From S5-A14a sp022766365 (GTDB lineage Bacteria > Bacillota > Clostridia > Peptostreptococcales > Anaerovoracaceae), in the NCBI GenBank assembly GCA_050313295.1, contig JBNPLD010000023.1: a stretch of 15,400 bases of DNA, one strand, 5' to 3'. Of the stretch, positions 1 to 6,991 are shown in pieces (position 1 is the first letter of the stretch; each line of letters opens with the position of its first letter). The notes under the pieces were generated by a model. It had not been told where the DNA came from. It was given only the letters and a program-made list of their open reading frames with translations, and made no database searches. A program made the position numbers and the translations under genes.

Positions 1-171
1 ACAATATAAATTTTCCATTAGCTCGGTTAACTTACTCTAACACTTTGTAAACATATCCTAACACACCGTTATTCTTCTGTCAACTATAATTAACAAATAT
101 TTAATGAAATTTATTTAATTTTTATAATCAATCGAACACCCCTTGAGGGGCTGATATTTTGTTGAATCAGT

Positions 172-200
172 TTGCAAATTAACGAGGTTTTTAGTAAAAT
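172..200 (+). promoter_or_regulatory. Predicted sigma-A promoter for the NYN-domain gene
   Basis: A TTGCAA box (172-177) and a TAAAAT box (195-200) are separated by exactly 17 bases. The start of transcription would fall near 207, giving a leader of roughly 57 bases before the ATG at 264. Two short inverted repeats precede it: CCCC-TTGA-GGGG (138-149) and CTGAT/ATCAG (151-170). They could be the end of an upstream transcript, but neither is followed by a T-run. The rest of 1-171 is A+T-rich with nothing recognisable. The boxes are seen directly; promoter activity is inferred. Confidence 0.5.
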
Positions 201-263
201 TATCTATAGGTATTTGAATAGATTGCCTGATACAACGATTTGATTTTTAAGGGGAATTTTGAA

Positions 264-992
264 ATGGACAAAAGATATGCAGTATTGATTGATGCTGATA
301 ATATTTCTGAGAAGTATATTGATATAATTATGGACGAGGTTTCAAACTATGGCGCCGCCACAACTCGAAGAATCTACGGAGATTGGACAAAGTCAGGAAT
401 GACTAAATGGAAGAATTCACTCCTTGAAAATTCCATTATTCCTGTGCAACAGTATAGTTATACGACGGGGAAGAACGCCACGGACTCTGCCATGATAATA
501 GATGCCATGGATATTCTCTATTCCGGGAAGGTTGACGGATTCTGCCTTGTGTCAAGTGACAGCGATTTTACGAGGCTGGCAGCCAGAATCAGAGAGGCCG
601 GACTTGATGTTGTGGGAATGGGAGAGACCAAGACTCCACCTGCGTTTATAAGCGCTTGTACGGTTTACAGATATCTGGATCTTCTTGCAGCGGAAGCCTT
701 TGAGGAAGAGGTATCCAATAAGCCTGTTACCAATGAAGTTTCTAAGGTTGGGCTTAAGAAGGTTAAAAAGGCGATGAAGAATATCGTTCAGGAAAATTCT
801 GATGGAGACGGATGGATGAATATAGGTGATCTGGGGAACAAACTACAGAAGCGTTTTCCGGATTTTGACGTAAGAAATTACGGATATAAAAAGTTTTCTC
901 TTTTCATAGAGAATTGTGGGCTGTTTTATGTTAAAAGGGAAGACCAGATTGGCGGGACCGGGGTAACGATTTACGCTAAAGAGAAAAAATAG
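264..992 (+). CDS. NYN-domain (PIN-like) protein with C-terminal OST-HTH/LOTUS domain
   Basis: The 242-residue protein has two parts. Residues 5-140 form a NYN/LabA-type PIN-like nuclease fold. Its acidic positions are visible as D10 and D12 in the LIDADN strand, D74 and D80 in NATDSAMIIDAMD, and D99 and D101 in VSSDSDF. Residues 163-240 look like an OST-HTH/LOTUS domain, a winged-helix fold linked to RNA binding. Proteins of this architecture are widespread in bacteria and are thought to act on RNA; the substrate is not known from sequence. An upstream in-frame TTG at 240 lengthens the frame, but the ATG at 264 is preferred because AAGGGG (249-254) sits 9 bases before it. The gene appears monocistronic. 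Right at its end, A6-TAG-T7 (984-999) could form a weak A/T-only hairpin. Family assignment is firm; function is not. Confidence 0.88.
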   Translation: MDKRYAVLIDADNISEKYIDIIMDEVSNYGAATTRRIYGDWTKSGMTKWKNSLLENSIIPVQQYSYTTGKNATDSAMIIDAMDILYSGKVDGFCLVSSDSDFTRLAARIREAGLDVVGMGETKTPPAFISACTVYRYLDLLAAEAFEEEVSNKPVTNEVSKVGLKKVKKAMKNIVQENSDGDGWMNIGDLGNKLQKRFPDFDVRNYGYKKFSLFIENCGLFYVKREDQIGGTGVTIYAKEKK

Positions 993-1253
993 TTTTTTTC
1001 AGGGTCAAATTATGATGATTGCAAAATCGCAGAGCAAATACTATATAAGTCGAAAGGTAGCATTTAACTGGACAAATCAAGAAATCGAACATGAATAACA
1101 GAATAAAAAACGGACATTTTCAGTCTTTGTGTGTAAATAAAAGTATTTTCCACACTAAAACAGGCTTTGATGTGAATTTTCAAAAGTTACTTCTGCCTTT
1201 ATTGGACTTACTTAGCGAAGCATATTTTTTACTATTTATTTTTATTTAAACCC

Positions 1254-1282
1254 TTGAATTGTTATTTGTTATATGCTATAAT
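1254..1282 (+). promoter_or_regulatory. Near-consensus extended -10 promoter
   Basis: TTGAAT (1254-1259) and a perfect TATAAT (1277-1282) are spaced by 17 bases. A TG dinucleotide one base upstream of the -10 box makes it an extended -10. This is one of the two best promoter matches in the window, yet no normal-sized gene follows closely: transcription would start near 1289, the 20-codon ORF begins at 1333 and the membrane protein gene at 1519. It could serve a small RNA, a leader peptide or the membrane protein. Confidence 0.7.
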
Positions 1283-1302
1283 TAATTCAAGGTAAGAAGT
1301 TT

Positions 1303-1335
1303 CATGCAGGCAGTCTGTTTGGAGGTGCTGCCATG
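1303..1335 (+). promoter_or_regulatory. Hairpin occluding the ribosome binding site of the short ORF
   Basis: GGCAG (1309-1313) pairs with CTGCC (1328-1332). After a GCA bulge, CAT (1303-1305) pairs with the start codon ATG (1333-1335). The GGAGG Shine-Dalgarno (1321-1325) lies in the 14-base loop. If the RNA folds this way the start codon is paired, so translation of the short ORF could depend on the fold. The pairing is read from sequence; a regulatory role is inferred. Confidence 0.35.
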
Positions 1336-1395
1336 ATTCCGCAAACGAGAAATCCATCCAGGTATAAGAACGGCGACTTAATTCAGTTAAAATAA
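1333..1395 (+). CDS. Putative 20-residue peptide or remnant of a small gene
   Basis: ATG at 1333 is preceded by GGAGG (1321-1325) with a 7-base spacer and by a near-consensus promoter about 50 bases upstream, so translation signals are better than for many real genes here. The peptide is 20 residues, hydrophilic and basic, ending in YKNGDLIQLK and then TAA. The ending resembles the opening of small YodC/DUF2158-type proteins (pattern F-K-x-G-D-x-V-x-L-K), so it may be a truncated relic of such a gene. It could equally be a leader peptide or a chance frame. The sequence after the stop shows no continuing frame. Confidence 0.35.
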   Translation: MIPQTRNPSRYKNGDLIQLK

Positions 1396-1518
1396 CTTTT
1401 GTTTGGCAATATGTAGTTAATATCACCGATTAAAAAACACTTATAGTGTCGTTAACACAGGAACAAAACTCTATGTGTCCCATAATGGGGAAACTAGAAT
1501 TTATCAATACTGGTTAAA

Positions 1519-1893
1519 ATGATGAACAAGAGAAAAATTTTTATGGGTCTGGATATAATATTACTCTTGATTTATTTTTATCCTGTTATATTCCCAAGGG
1601 TTATATATAATGTATATGGTAATCATAGCAAGCTTATAATAATGATGTCAGTTTTTGCTTTTCCTCTTTTATATTATATAATTCGTTCGGAAGTTGCTAA
1701 GACCCCTTTTATGAATATAAGTGTGAAAAGCGCTTTGGTATCCACAGGTGTATTTGCTATATTCATTGTGGTAGATATTATCACCAGTCGTTTTGTCGCT
1801 CCATATTCTGATGTTTTGCGCTCATTTGAAGCATTGGTTGCAATAATGATTGGAGAAATATGCTATATTATTTCGGAAAAATTACATCGATAA
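1519..1893 (+). CDS. Small membrane protein of unknown function (four predicted helices)
   Basis: The 124-residue protein is not one I recognise. It is mostly hydrophobic, with four likely membrane helices at about residues 9-27, 38-55, 69-87 and 102-118, joined by short polar loops and ending in a basic KLHR tail. There is no obvious catalytic or ligand motif. Two adjacent ATG codons (1519 and 1522) are possible starts, and neither has a clear Shine-Dalgarno sequence. Codon use is more A+T-rich than in the neighbouring metabolic genes, which could mean weak expression or recent arrival. It converges with the ABC transporter operon, and a shared terminator lies between. The length, four helices and compact loops argue for a real gene over a chance frame. 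Confidence 0.6.
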   Translation: MMNKRKIFMGLDIILLLIYFYPVIFPRVIYNVYGNHSKLIIMMSVFAFPLLYYIIRSEVAKTPFMNISVKSALVSTGVFAIFIVVDIITSRFVAPYSDVLRSFEALVAIMIGEICYIISEKLHR

Positions 1894-1958
1894 AATTGAG
1901 GTTTTATCTAATTTAAGTAAAAGCCGGTCACTTTGGTTTATATAGTTGTAGTATTAGA

Positions 1959-1997
1959 AAACGCTGTCACAATAAGGTTTGTATTGTAACAGCGTTT
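1959..1997. terminator. Bidirectional rho-independent terminator between convergent genes
   Basis: AAACGCTGT (1959-1967) pairs with ACAGCGTTT (1989-1997). After one C/A mismatch the stem continues with ACAATA against TATTGT, leaving a 7-base loop (1975-1981). T-rich tails occur on both sides: TTTCGTATTT on the plus strand and a TTTT run on the minus strand. It sits between the membrane protein gene and the end of the minus-strand ABC operon, as expected for a terminator serving both. Confidence 0.75.
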
Positions 1998-2043
1998 CGT
2001 ATTTATAGGATCCGGTGAATCTTAACATTATTTCTAATTAGAA

Positions 2044-3840
2044 TCAGAACTGACTGTAGAACAACTCCGAATAAAATCCTCCGGCAGAGAGCAGCTGCGA
2101 ATGGCTTCCCTGCTCGATTATATTCCCATCCTTCAACACCAAGATAAGATCAGCGTCCATAATCGTAGATAGGCGATGAGCTATGACAAAGCAAGTCTTC
2201 CCCTTCATAAGCTTATCCATAGCATTTTGAATCCTTATTTCAGTTCTGGTATCAACTGAACTTGTTGCCTCGTCCAAAATGAGAATCGAGCTGTGAGCAA
2301 GCATCGCCCTTGCAATTGTCAAAAGCTGCTTTTGACCTTGAGAAATATTATCTGCCTCTTCATTTATTACCGTATCATATCCCTCGGGTAGAGTCCTTAT
2401 AAAGTAATCCACCTGAGCAGTCTTAGCTGCTTCATACACTTCCTCATCTGTTGCGTCAAGGCGGCCATATCTGATATTATCTCTAATCGTTCCGTTGAAC
2501 AACCAGGTATCTTGAAGCACAATGGTAAACTTATCCCTCAGATCTTCTTTTGAAAACTCTGTAATATTATGACCATCTATTGAAATTCGTCCGCTATTCA
2601 GTTCATAAAACCCCATAAGCAGTTTCACGATGGTAGTTTTACCTGCCCCGGTAGGACCGACGATAGCAACCTTTTCACCTGGATTTACAGAAGCCGAAAA
2701 ACCATCTATCACTATTTTGTTGTCCTCATATCCGAATACAACATCTTCAAAGTCCACAGAACCTTTTATATTATCAACAGGCACATCCGGACCTGTCACA
2801 TAGTGAACCTGCTCCCCCTCTTCCAGAAGCCCGAAGATTCGCTCAGAAGCTGCCGCCGTGAGCTGAAGTTCGTTTAAAATATTTCCAAGTTGGGCGATGG
2901 GCTGAGTAAAGCGTCTCATATACTGCATGAATGCCTGAAGGCCTCCGATAGTAAGACTCCCTGAAGTTGCAAGGCTGACTCCGAGAACACATATGAGAAC
3001 ATAGCCGATGTTCGAGATTATGTTCATTATAGGCATCATGAGACCTGAAATAAATTCTGCCATGCGGCTGGTTTTTCTGAGTCTGTCGTTAGTTTCATTA
3101 AATTCTTCAAGACGACTCTCTTCCCGATTGTATAACTTTATGATGTTGTGGCCGGTATAGTCCTCCTCGATGATACCGTTGAGCTCACCCAGATAATTTT
3201 GTTGTCTTGTGAAGTAGGTTTGAGACTTCTTGATAATTCCGGTAACCACGATACCCACCACAGGGACAATTATCATAGCTACTATTGTCATTCTGATACT
3301 TATAATCAGCATCATCACCAGCACACCCAGAACCGTTACAGTAGCACTGACTCCCTGGGAAATCGTCTGGCTGAGAGTCGTATTAATTACATCCACATCA
3401 TTTGTAATCCTTGATAAAACGTCTCCGTATTTTTGCTCATTGAAATAACTCAGTGGAAGATTATGGATTTTCTCAATCATCTTCTTGCGGAGCTGAAAGC
3501 TTACCTTGGTTGCAACCTTAGCAGTTAAAACGCTTTCAATAATCCCCACACCCCATGACATGCCATAAAGAATCAACATTATTCCCAGAATTTCGATTAT
3601 AAGGGTAAAGTCAATACCTGGACCGTTCCCGTTCATTTTAGCTAGAAATCCCCTTACCATTTCGTTTGTTGCACTTGCCATCACCATAGGGCCGGCAACA
3701 TTCAGAAGTGTAGCAAGAGCTGACGTACAGAAAATAATCACCAGAACTACACGGTACTCTTTGAGAACGATCATTAGCTTCTTCATATTTTCTTTGAAAT
3801 TCTCGGATTTTTCTATCGGTGAGGGTTTACGCCTGCTCAT
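2044..3840 (-). CDS. ABC exporter half-transporter, catalytic-site subunit of a heterodimer
   Basis: The 598-residue protein has a six-helix exporter membrane domain (about residues 30-325) fused to a nucleotide-binding domain (about 360-595). Visible motifs are Walker A GPTGAGKT (395-402), Q-loop VLQDTW (near 442-447), Walker B LILDE with catalytic E524, and switch histidine H555 in IAHRLS. Its signature motif is degenerate, NISQGQ (498-503) in place of LSGGQ. It is the second gene of the pair: its ATG lies inside the end of the upstream half-transporter gene (14-base overlap) behind a strong AGGAGGTGA site, which suggests translational coupling and a fixed subunit ratio. Family knowledge (TM287/288, BmrC/BmrD, LmrC/LmrD) makes this a drug or lipid exporter; the substrate cannot be read from sequence. 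Confidence 0.93.
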   Translation of the reverse strand: MSRRKPSPIEKSENFKENMKKLMIVLKEYRVVLVIIFCTSALATLLNVAGPMVMASATNEMVRGFLAKMNGNGPGIDFTLIIEILGIMLILYGMSWGVGIIESVLTAKVATKVSFQLRKKMIEKIHNLPLSYFNEQKYGDVLSRITNDVDVINTTLSQTISQGVSATVTVLGVLVMMLIISIRMTIVAMIIVPVVGIVVTGIIKKSQTYFTRQQNYLGELNGIIEEDYTGHNIIKLYNREESRLEEFNETNDRLRKTSRMAEFISGLMMPIMNIISNIGYVLICVLGVSLATSGSLTIGGLQAFMQYMRRFTQPIAQLGNILNELQLTAAASERIFGLLEEGEQVHYVTGPDVPVDNIKGSVDFEDVVFGYEDNKIVIDGFSASVNPGEKVAIVGPTGAGKTTIVKLLMGFYELNSGRISIDGHNITEFSKEDLRDKFTIVLQDTWLFNGTIRDNIRYGRLDATDEEVYEAAKTAQVDYFIRTLPEGYDTVINEEADNISQGQKQLLTIARAMLAHSSILILDEATSSVDTRTEIRIQNAMDKLMKGKTCFVIAHRLSTIMDADLILVLKDGNIIEQGSHSQLLSAGGFYSELFYSQF

Positions 3841-5617
3841 TTATCTCACCTCCTCTGCCATCTGCCTGAGAATTTAAAATATTCCCATTCTCCTGTGTCT
3901 GACCGATTTCCATATTTGGCTGAGACTTTGCTATTTCAATGTAGACCGGGCAATTATTAATTAAATAATCATGAGTTCCCTGACCTACAATTTCTCCATT
4001 ATCCAGGACTATTATCCTGTCTGCATCTTTAATCATACTTACTCTTTGGGCTACCATAATCACTGTTGCATGTGACATCTCATTTCGAAGTGCCATTCTA
4101 AGTTCCCTGTCTGTTTTGTAATCCAAAGCCGAAAATGTGTCGTCAAAGATATATATCGGAGCATTTTTTATCAGTGCCCTTGCAATAGCAATTCTCTGTT
4201 TCTGTCCGCCGGAAAGGTTTGCACCTCCTTGAGAAACTTCGCCCTCAATTCCATTTTCTGATACAAAGTCCATAGCCTGGGCCTGTGCCAACGCTTTTCT
4301 CACTGCGTCATCACTTCCCCTCGGATCACCGAACCTCAGATTCGAGGCAAAGGTTCCCTTAAAAAGCATCCCTTTCTGTGGCACGTATCCAATCATATCC
4401 CTTAGCTTCTTCAAATCCATACGGCGTACATCAATACCCCCAATCGTGACATTGCCGCACGTTACGTCAAATAGACGAGGAATAAGCTGCAAAATAGTGG
4501 ACTTTCCCGAACCTGTTGATCCGATTATAGCGGTTGTCTTACCCTCTTCTGCAGTAAAAGTGATATGATCAATTACATTTTTCTCCGCATTCCCATACTT
4601 AAAACAGACATCGTTAAACTCCACAGTATACCCCATCGGTTCCCGGTCATCCGTTGTAAATATCTCAACAGGAGTCTCAAGCACCTCCTGAAGCCTGCTC
4701 AGAGAAATTCCGGCCCTCGGCAGCAAAACAAACACCATGGTTAAAAGGAGAAATGACATTATTATCTGCATGGAATACTGAATGAATGCAATCATATCAC
4801 CCACCTGCATATTCCCCATATCAATTGACTTGCCACCGTACCACAAAATAGCCACAGCTGTGGCATTCATGACAAACATCATTGTCGGAAATAACCCTCC
4901 CATGGTACCCATTATTATTCTTGATACACTTCGAAGGTTCTTATTGCTCTCATTGAAACGTTCAAGTTCATGATCTTTAGCATTGAAAGCCCGTATTATC
5001 AGAAGGCCTGTAAGATTTTCTCTCGCTATTAAGTTTATCTTATCAGTGAGCTTCTGCAGTCTCTTAAACTTTGGTGTTATGAGGATAAAAAGCATACCAA
5101 TTATTAGAAAAACCACGAGAAGCGATACCGCTATTATCCACCCCAACGAAGTAGATTTTCTTAAAGCCATGACAATACCACCTATACCGAGAATCGGCGA
5201 GTAACATAAGAGCCTGATACCGAGAATAGAAACCATCTGAACCTGGGAAATATCATTGGTATTCCTTGTGATTAATGAGGCTGTAGAAAAATTGTTGAAT
5301 TCTCCCTGAGAAAAGCCGGTTACCTTCTCAAAAACCTCCTTCCTTAAGTTTCTGGATATGCCGGTACCGATTATTGCTGCAATAAAACTTACAAGGACTG
5401 CTGCACCGGCCCCTACGAGAGTAACCAGAATCATTTCAATGCCCTTTCCCCATATGAAATCCGTTGCTTTTGAGTTTGTTGCTTTGATGCCCGCATTTAC
5501 CATATCTGACATGAGATCGGGTAACTTTAAACTTGTATATGCCTGAACGCCAAGCATTATCATGGCTATTACCAAGATGCCTGCGAAGGGTTTCAGATTG
5601 CGAAAAAATAATTTCAT
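3827..5617 (-). CDS. ABC exporter half-transporter, degenerate-site subunit of a heterodimer
   Basis: The 596-residue protein has a membrane domain (about 10-305) followed by a nucleotide-binding domain (about 330-560). Walker A is intact, GSTGSGKS (366-373), and the signature is canonical, LSGGQ (468-472). The Walker B catalytic glutamate is replaced by aspartate (IFDD, D493), and the switch histidine is replaced by glutamine (VAQRVS, Q524). These changes mark the non-hydrolysing subunit of heterodimeric exporters. The canonical signature here completes the working site of the partner at 2044-3840. After about residue 565 there is a polar tail rich in Q, N and G that I would not expect in the core fold. 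The start at 5617 is supported by AGGAG 11 bases upstream. It follows xpt after 64 bases with no terminator, so the three genes are probably co-transcribed. Confidence 0.93.
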   Translation of the reverse strand: MKLFFRNLKPFAGILVIAMIMLGVQAYTSLKLPDLMSDMVNAGIKATNSKATDFIWGKGIEMILVTLVGAGAAVLVSFIAAIIGTGISRNLRKEVFEKVTGFSQGEFNNFSTASLITRNTNDISQVQMVSILGIRLLCYSPILGIGGIVMALRKSTSLGWIIAVSLLVVFLIIGMLFILITPKFKRLQKLTDKINLIARENLTGLLIIRAFNAKDHELERFNESNKNLRSVSRIIMGTMGGLFPTMMFVMNATAVAILWYGGKSIDMGNMQVGDMIAFIQYSMQIIMSFLLLTMVFVLLPRAGISLSRLQEVLETPVEIFTTDDREPMGYTVEFNDVCFKYGNAEKNVIDHITFTAEEGKTTAIIGSTGSGKSTILQLIPRLFDVTCGNVTIGGIDVRRMDLKKLRDMIGYVPQKGMLFKGTFASNLRFGDPRGSDDAVRKALAQAQAMDFVSENGIEGEVSQGGANLSGGQKQRIAIARALIKNAPIYIFDDTFSALDYKTDRELRMALRNEMSHATVIMVAQRVSMIKDADRIIVLDNGEIVGQGTHDYLINNCPVYIEIAKSQPNMEIGQTQENGNILNSQADGRGGEINEQA

Positions 5618-5681
5618 CTATAGTCGTTCTCCTCTGCTCATAGTATTTCTCTTTTCCTAATCGCCAATTACCATTATTATC

Positions 5682-6257
5682 CTAATCTTCAAGGAATTCT
5701 ATATGTCCATCAGAAAGGTTCTTGATTCTAGCCAGACTGTAAACCGTATATCCTTTATCCCTTAACGCCTTGTTGCCCGACTGAAAGGCTTTTTCAATAA
5801 GAATTCCAATGCCGACGACCTCAGCCCCCTGTGCCTCAATCAGTCTGATTGCTCCCTGCGCAGCCTCGCCGCGTGCCAGGAAATCGTCTATTATCAATAC
5901 TCTATCATTTCTATTTATGTACTTCTTATTTAATGTGAGCTGATATTCTGTACCCTTTGTATAAGAAGCCACCTCGGTCTGCAAAATGTTGTCCTCCAAA
6001 ATCTTGCTTGTGGATTTTTTCAGTATGACCAAATTTACATTCATAGCCTTTGCAGTAAAAACACTTGGAGCGATTCCTGAGCTTTCTATAGTCACAACCT
6101 TAGTAACACCATCATCTGCAAACTTATCTGCAAAAGTCTTCCCTATGTTTTCCATAAGGTTAGGGTCCACTTGGTGATTGATGAAGCTATCCACCTTCAA
6201 TACCGCCTCGTTAAGTGCCTGTCCGTCCTTCAAAATTCTCTCTTTAAGTTCTCTCAT
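5682..6257 (-). CDS. xpt: Xanthine phosphoribosyltransferase
   Basis: The 191-residue protein matches the Bacillus-type Xpt along its whole length. It has the N-terminal LKVDSFINHQVDP segment (20-32), the TIESSGIAP loop (56-64) and the PRPP-binding motif VLIIDDFLARGEAA (120-133). It converts xanthine and PRPP to XMP for purine salvage in the cytoplasm. ATG at 6257 is preceded by GAGG 4 bases away within AGGTGAGG. It leads an apparent operon with two ABC exporter genes. Bacillus xpt is usually controlled by a guanine riboswitch; I could not find the conserved purine-riboswitch core in the roughly 105-base leader here, so control may differ. Confidence 0.94.
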   Translation of the reverse strand: MRELKERILKDGQALNEAVLKVDSFINHQVDPNLMENIGKTFADKFADDGVTKVVTIESSGIAPSVFTAKAMNVNLVILKKSTSKILEDNILQTEVASYTKGTEYQLTLNKKYINRNDRVLIIDDFLARGEAAQGAIRLIEAQGAEVVGIGILIEKAFQSGNKALRDKGYTVYSLARIKNLSDGHIEFLED

Positions 6258-6369
6258 CTTTCCTCACCTGTCATTCTCTCTCATAATTGCATATTTCCAG
6301 CAGTCATTAATCATACCGGAGTCAAACACCTATGCCTGATAAGACGTTTCCTTATTGCTTATTACTACT

Positions 6370-6398
6370 ATTTTATTCACATTTTTCAGTCATTGCAA
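6370..6398 (-). promoter_or_regulatory. Predicted promoter of the xpt-ABC operon
   Basis: Read on the minus strand, TTGCAA (6398-6393) is followed after 17 bases by TAAAAT (6375-6370). The start of transcription would lie near 6363 and the leader would be about 105 bases. The same box pair and spacing occur ahead of the NYN-domain gene, which supports it being a typical housekeeping promoter of this organism. Confidence 0.6.
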
Positions 6399-6483
6399 CT
6401 TCTGTCTTGATTTCATCGGCAAAAATTAACATACTCCGTAGAAATTGTCTTGTAAAAAAAATTGTTTTGTTGTATCATAACCT

Positions 6484-6507
6484 ATACGTCGTATCGCTGT
6501 TATACGA
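6484..6507. repeat. Overlapping palindromes, candidate operator
   Basis: Two inverted repeats share a half-site: ATACG-T-CGTAT (6484-6494) and TCGTAT-N7-ATACGA (6489-6507). That gives three ATACG-type half-sites in 24 bases, in the divergent region upstream of an ArsR-type regulator gene. ArsR proteins bind imperfect palindromes near their own promoters, so this is a plausible operator; the link is inferred. Confidence 0.4.
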
Positions 6508-6660
6508 TTTACTTTTTTTACACAAAGTAGACATAAAATTCAAAATCACTTGTTTATCAGACATGAATGAAATTGCAAAACTTGATGTCTATGATTTTTA
6601 CAACTCTTAATTGATGTTATTATGAAGAGATATTGCCTGAGAAAGGAGAAGAATTACTCT

Positions 6661-6978
6661 ATGAGAATAAGGAAAGATTTAGGATTTGATGAACCTGAGC
6701 TTGAAGAAATTGCATCTGTCTCCGATGCCCTCGCCCATCCTCTGAGGCTTCAACTTTTCAGATTTATAATGCAGTGCAACAGGTCCATGCAACAGGTGTG
6801 CAACAAAGATCTTGTGGATAGTTTTGACTATTCCCAATCCACCATTTCGCAGCACATGAAGCGACTTGTTAAGTCCGGATTAATTGAGGTTAAGCGAAAG
6901 GATAGCTTTTCCTATTACTATGCAAACCTCGGCATTTTGACAAGATACTTGAATTTGACCAAGAGGTTTTCGGTTTAG
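6661..6978 (+). CDS. ArsR/SmtB-family winged-helix transcriptional regulator
   Basis: The 105-residue protein has the ArsR winged-helix pattern: SDALAHPLRLQLFRFI early (about 21-36), a recognition helix around YSQSTISQHMKRLVKSGLI (about 60-79) and a wing with basic and aromatic residues (KRKDSFSYYYAN). The usual ELCVCDL metal motif is replaced by QQVCNKDL. Two cysteines remain in the MQC...QQVC segment, so metal or redox sensing is possible but unproven. A longer frame opens at ATG 6622, but ATG 6661 is preferred because AGGAG (6644-6648) precedes it and nothing precedes 6622. It ends 13 bases before the KtrB-like gene, so the two are almost certainly one transcript. The context suggests it controls potassium uptake, the divergent operon, or both. 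Confidence 0.85.
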   Translation: MRIRKDLGFDEPELEEIASVSDALAHPLRLQLFRFIMQCNRSMQQVCNKDLVDSFDYSQSTISQHMKRLVKSGLIEVKRKDSFSYYYANLGILTRYLNLTKRFSV

Positions 6979-6991
6979 TCAGGGGGATGAG

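Larger units (their letters stand above)
993..1518. other. Long A+T-rich intergenic region with promoter and short ORF
   Basis: This stretch contains no gene of normal size. From 993 to 1253 I see only A+T-rich sequence and a 52-codon frame (1091-1249) that starts at ATG but lacks a ribosome binding site. From 1254 on, the region is more structured: a near-consensus promoter, a hairpin over a Shine-Dalgarno sequence and a 20-codon ORF (listed separately). From 1396 to 1518 there is a small perfect hairpin, ACACT-TAT-AGTGT (1437-1449), with no T-run after it, and no clear ribosome binding site for the gene at 1519. Confidence 0.6.
6258..6660. other. Divergent control region between xpt and the ArsR-type gene
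   Basis: This 403-base region separates the leftward xpt-ABC operon from the rightward regulator/potassium genes. It holds a good leftward promoter (6370-6398) and overlapping inverted repeats (6484-6507). A second, weaker leftward promoter candidate is TTTACA-N17-TATGTT (boxes at 6451-6456 and 6428-6433). The leftward leader has a small ATAAG/CTTAT stem (6339-6355) but no T-tract and no purine-riboswitch core. I found no convincing rightward promoter. Frames crossing this region lack ribosome binding sites and look non-coding. Confidence 0.55.

Noticed and set aside
240..263. TTG start extending the NYN-domain protein by 8 residues
   Set aside because: The AAGGGG ribosome site is inside this extension and is correctly spaced for ATG 264, and the added residues do not belong to the domain.
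3148..3448. Plus-strand frames inside the ABC transporter gene, one rich in histidine
   Set aside because: They are antisense to a fully conserved membrane domain, and the histidine-rich composition follows from isoleucine and valine codons read backwards.
6258..6420. Purine riboswitch in the xpt leader
   Set aside because: I looked for the conserved core and kissing-loop elements on the minus strand and could not find them.
6622..6660. Upstream ATG extending the ArsR-type regulator by 13 residues
   Set aside because: No Shine-Dalgarno sequence precedes it, whereas AGGAG precedes ATG 6661, and the extra residues are not part of the winged-helix fold.
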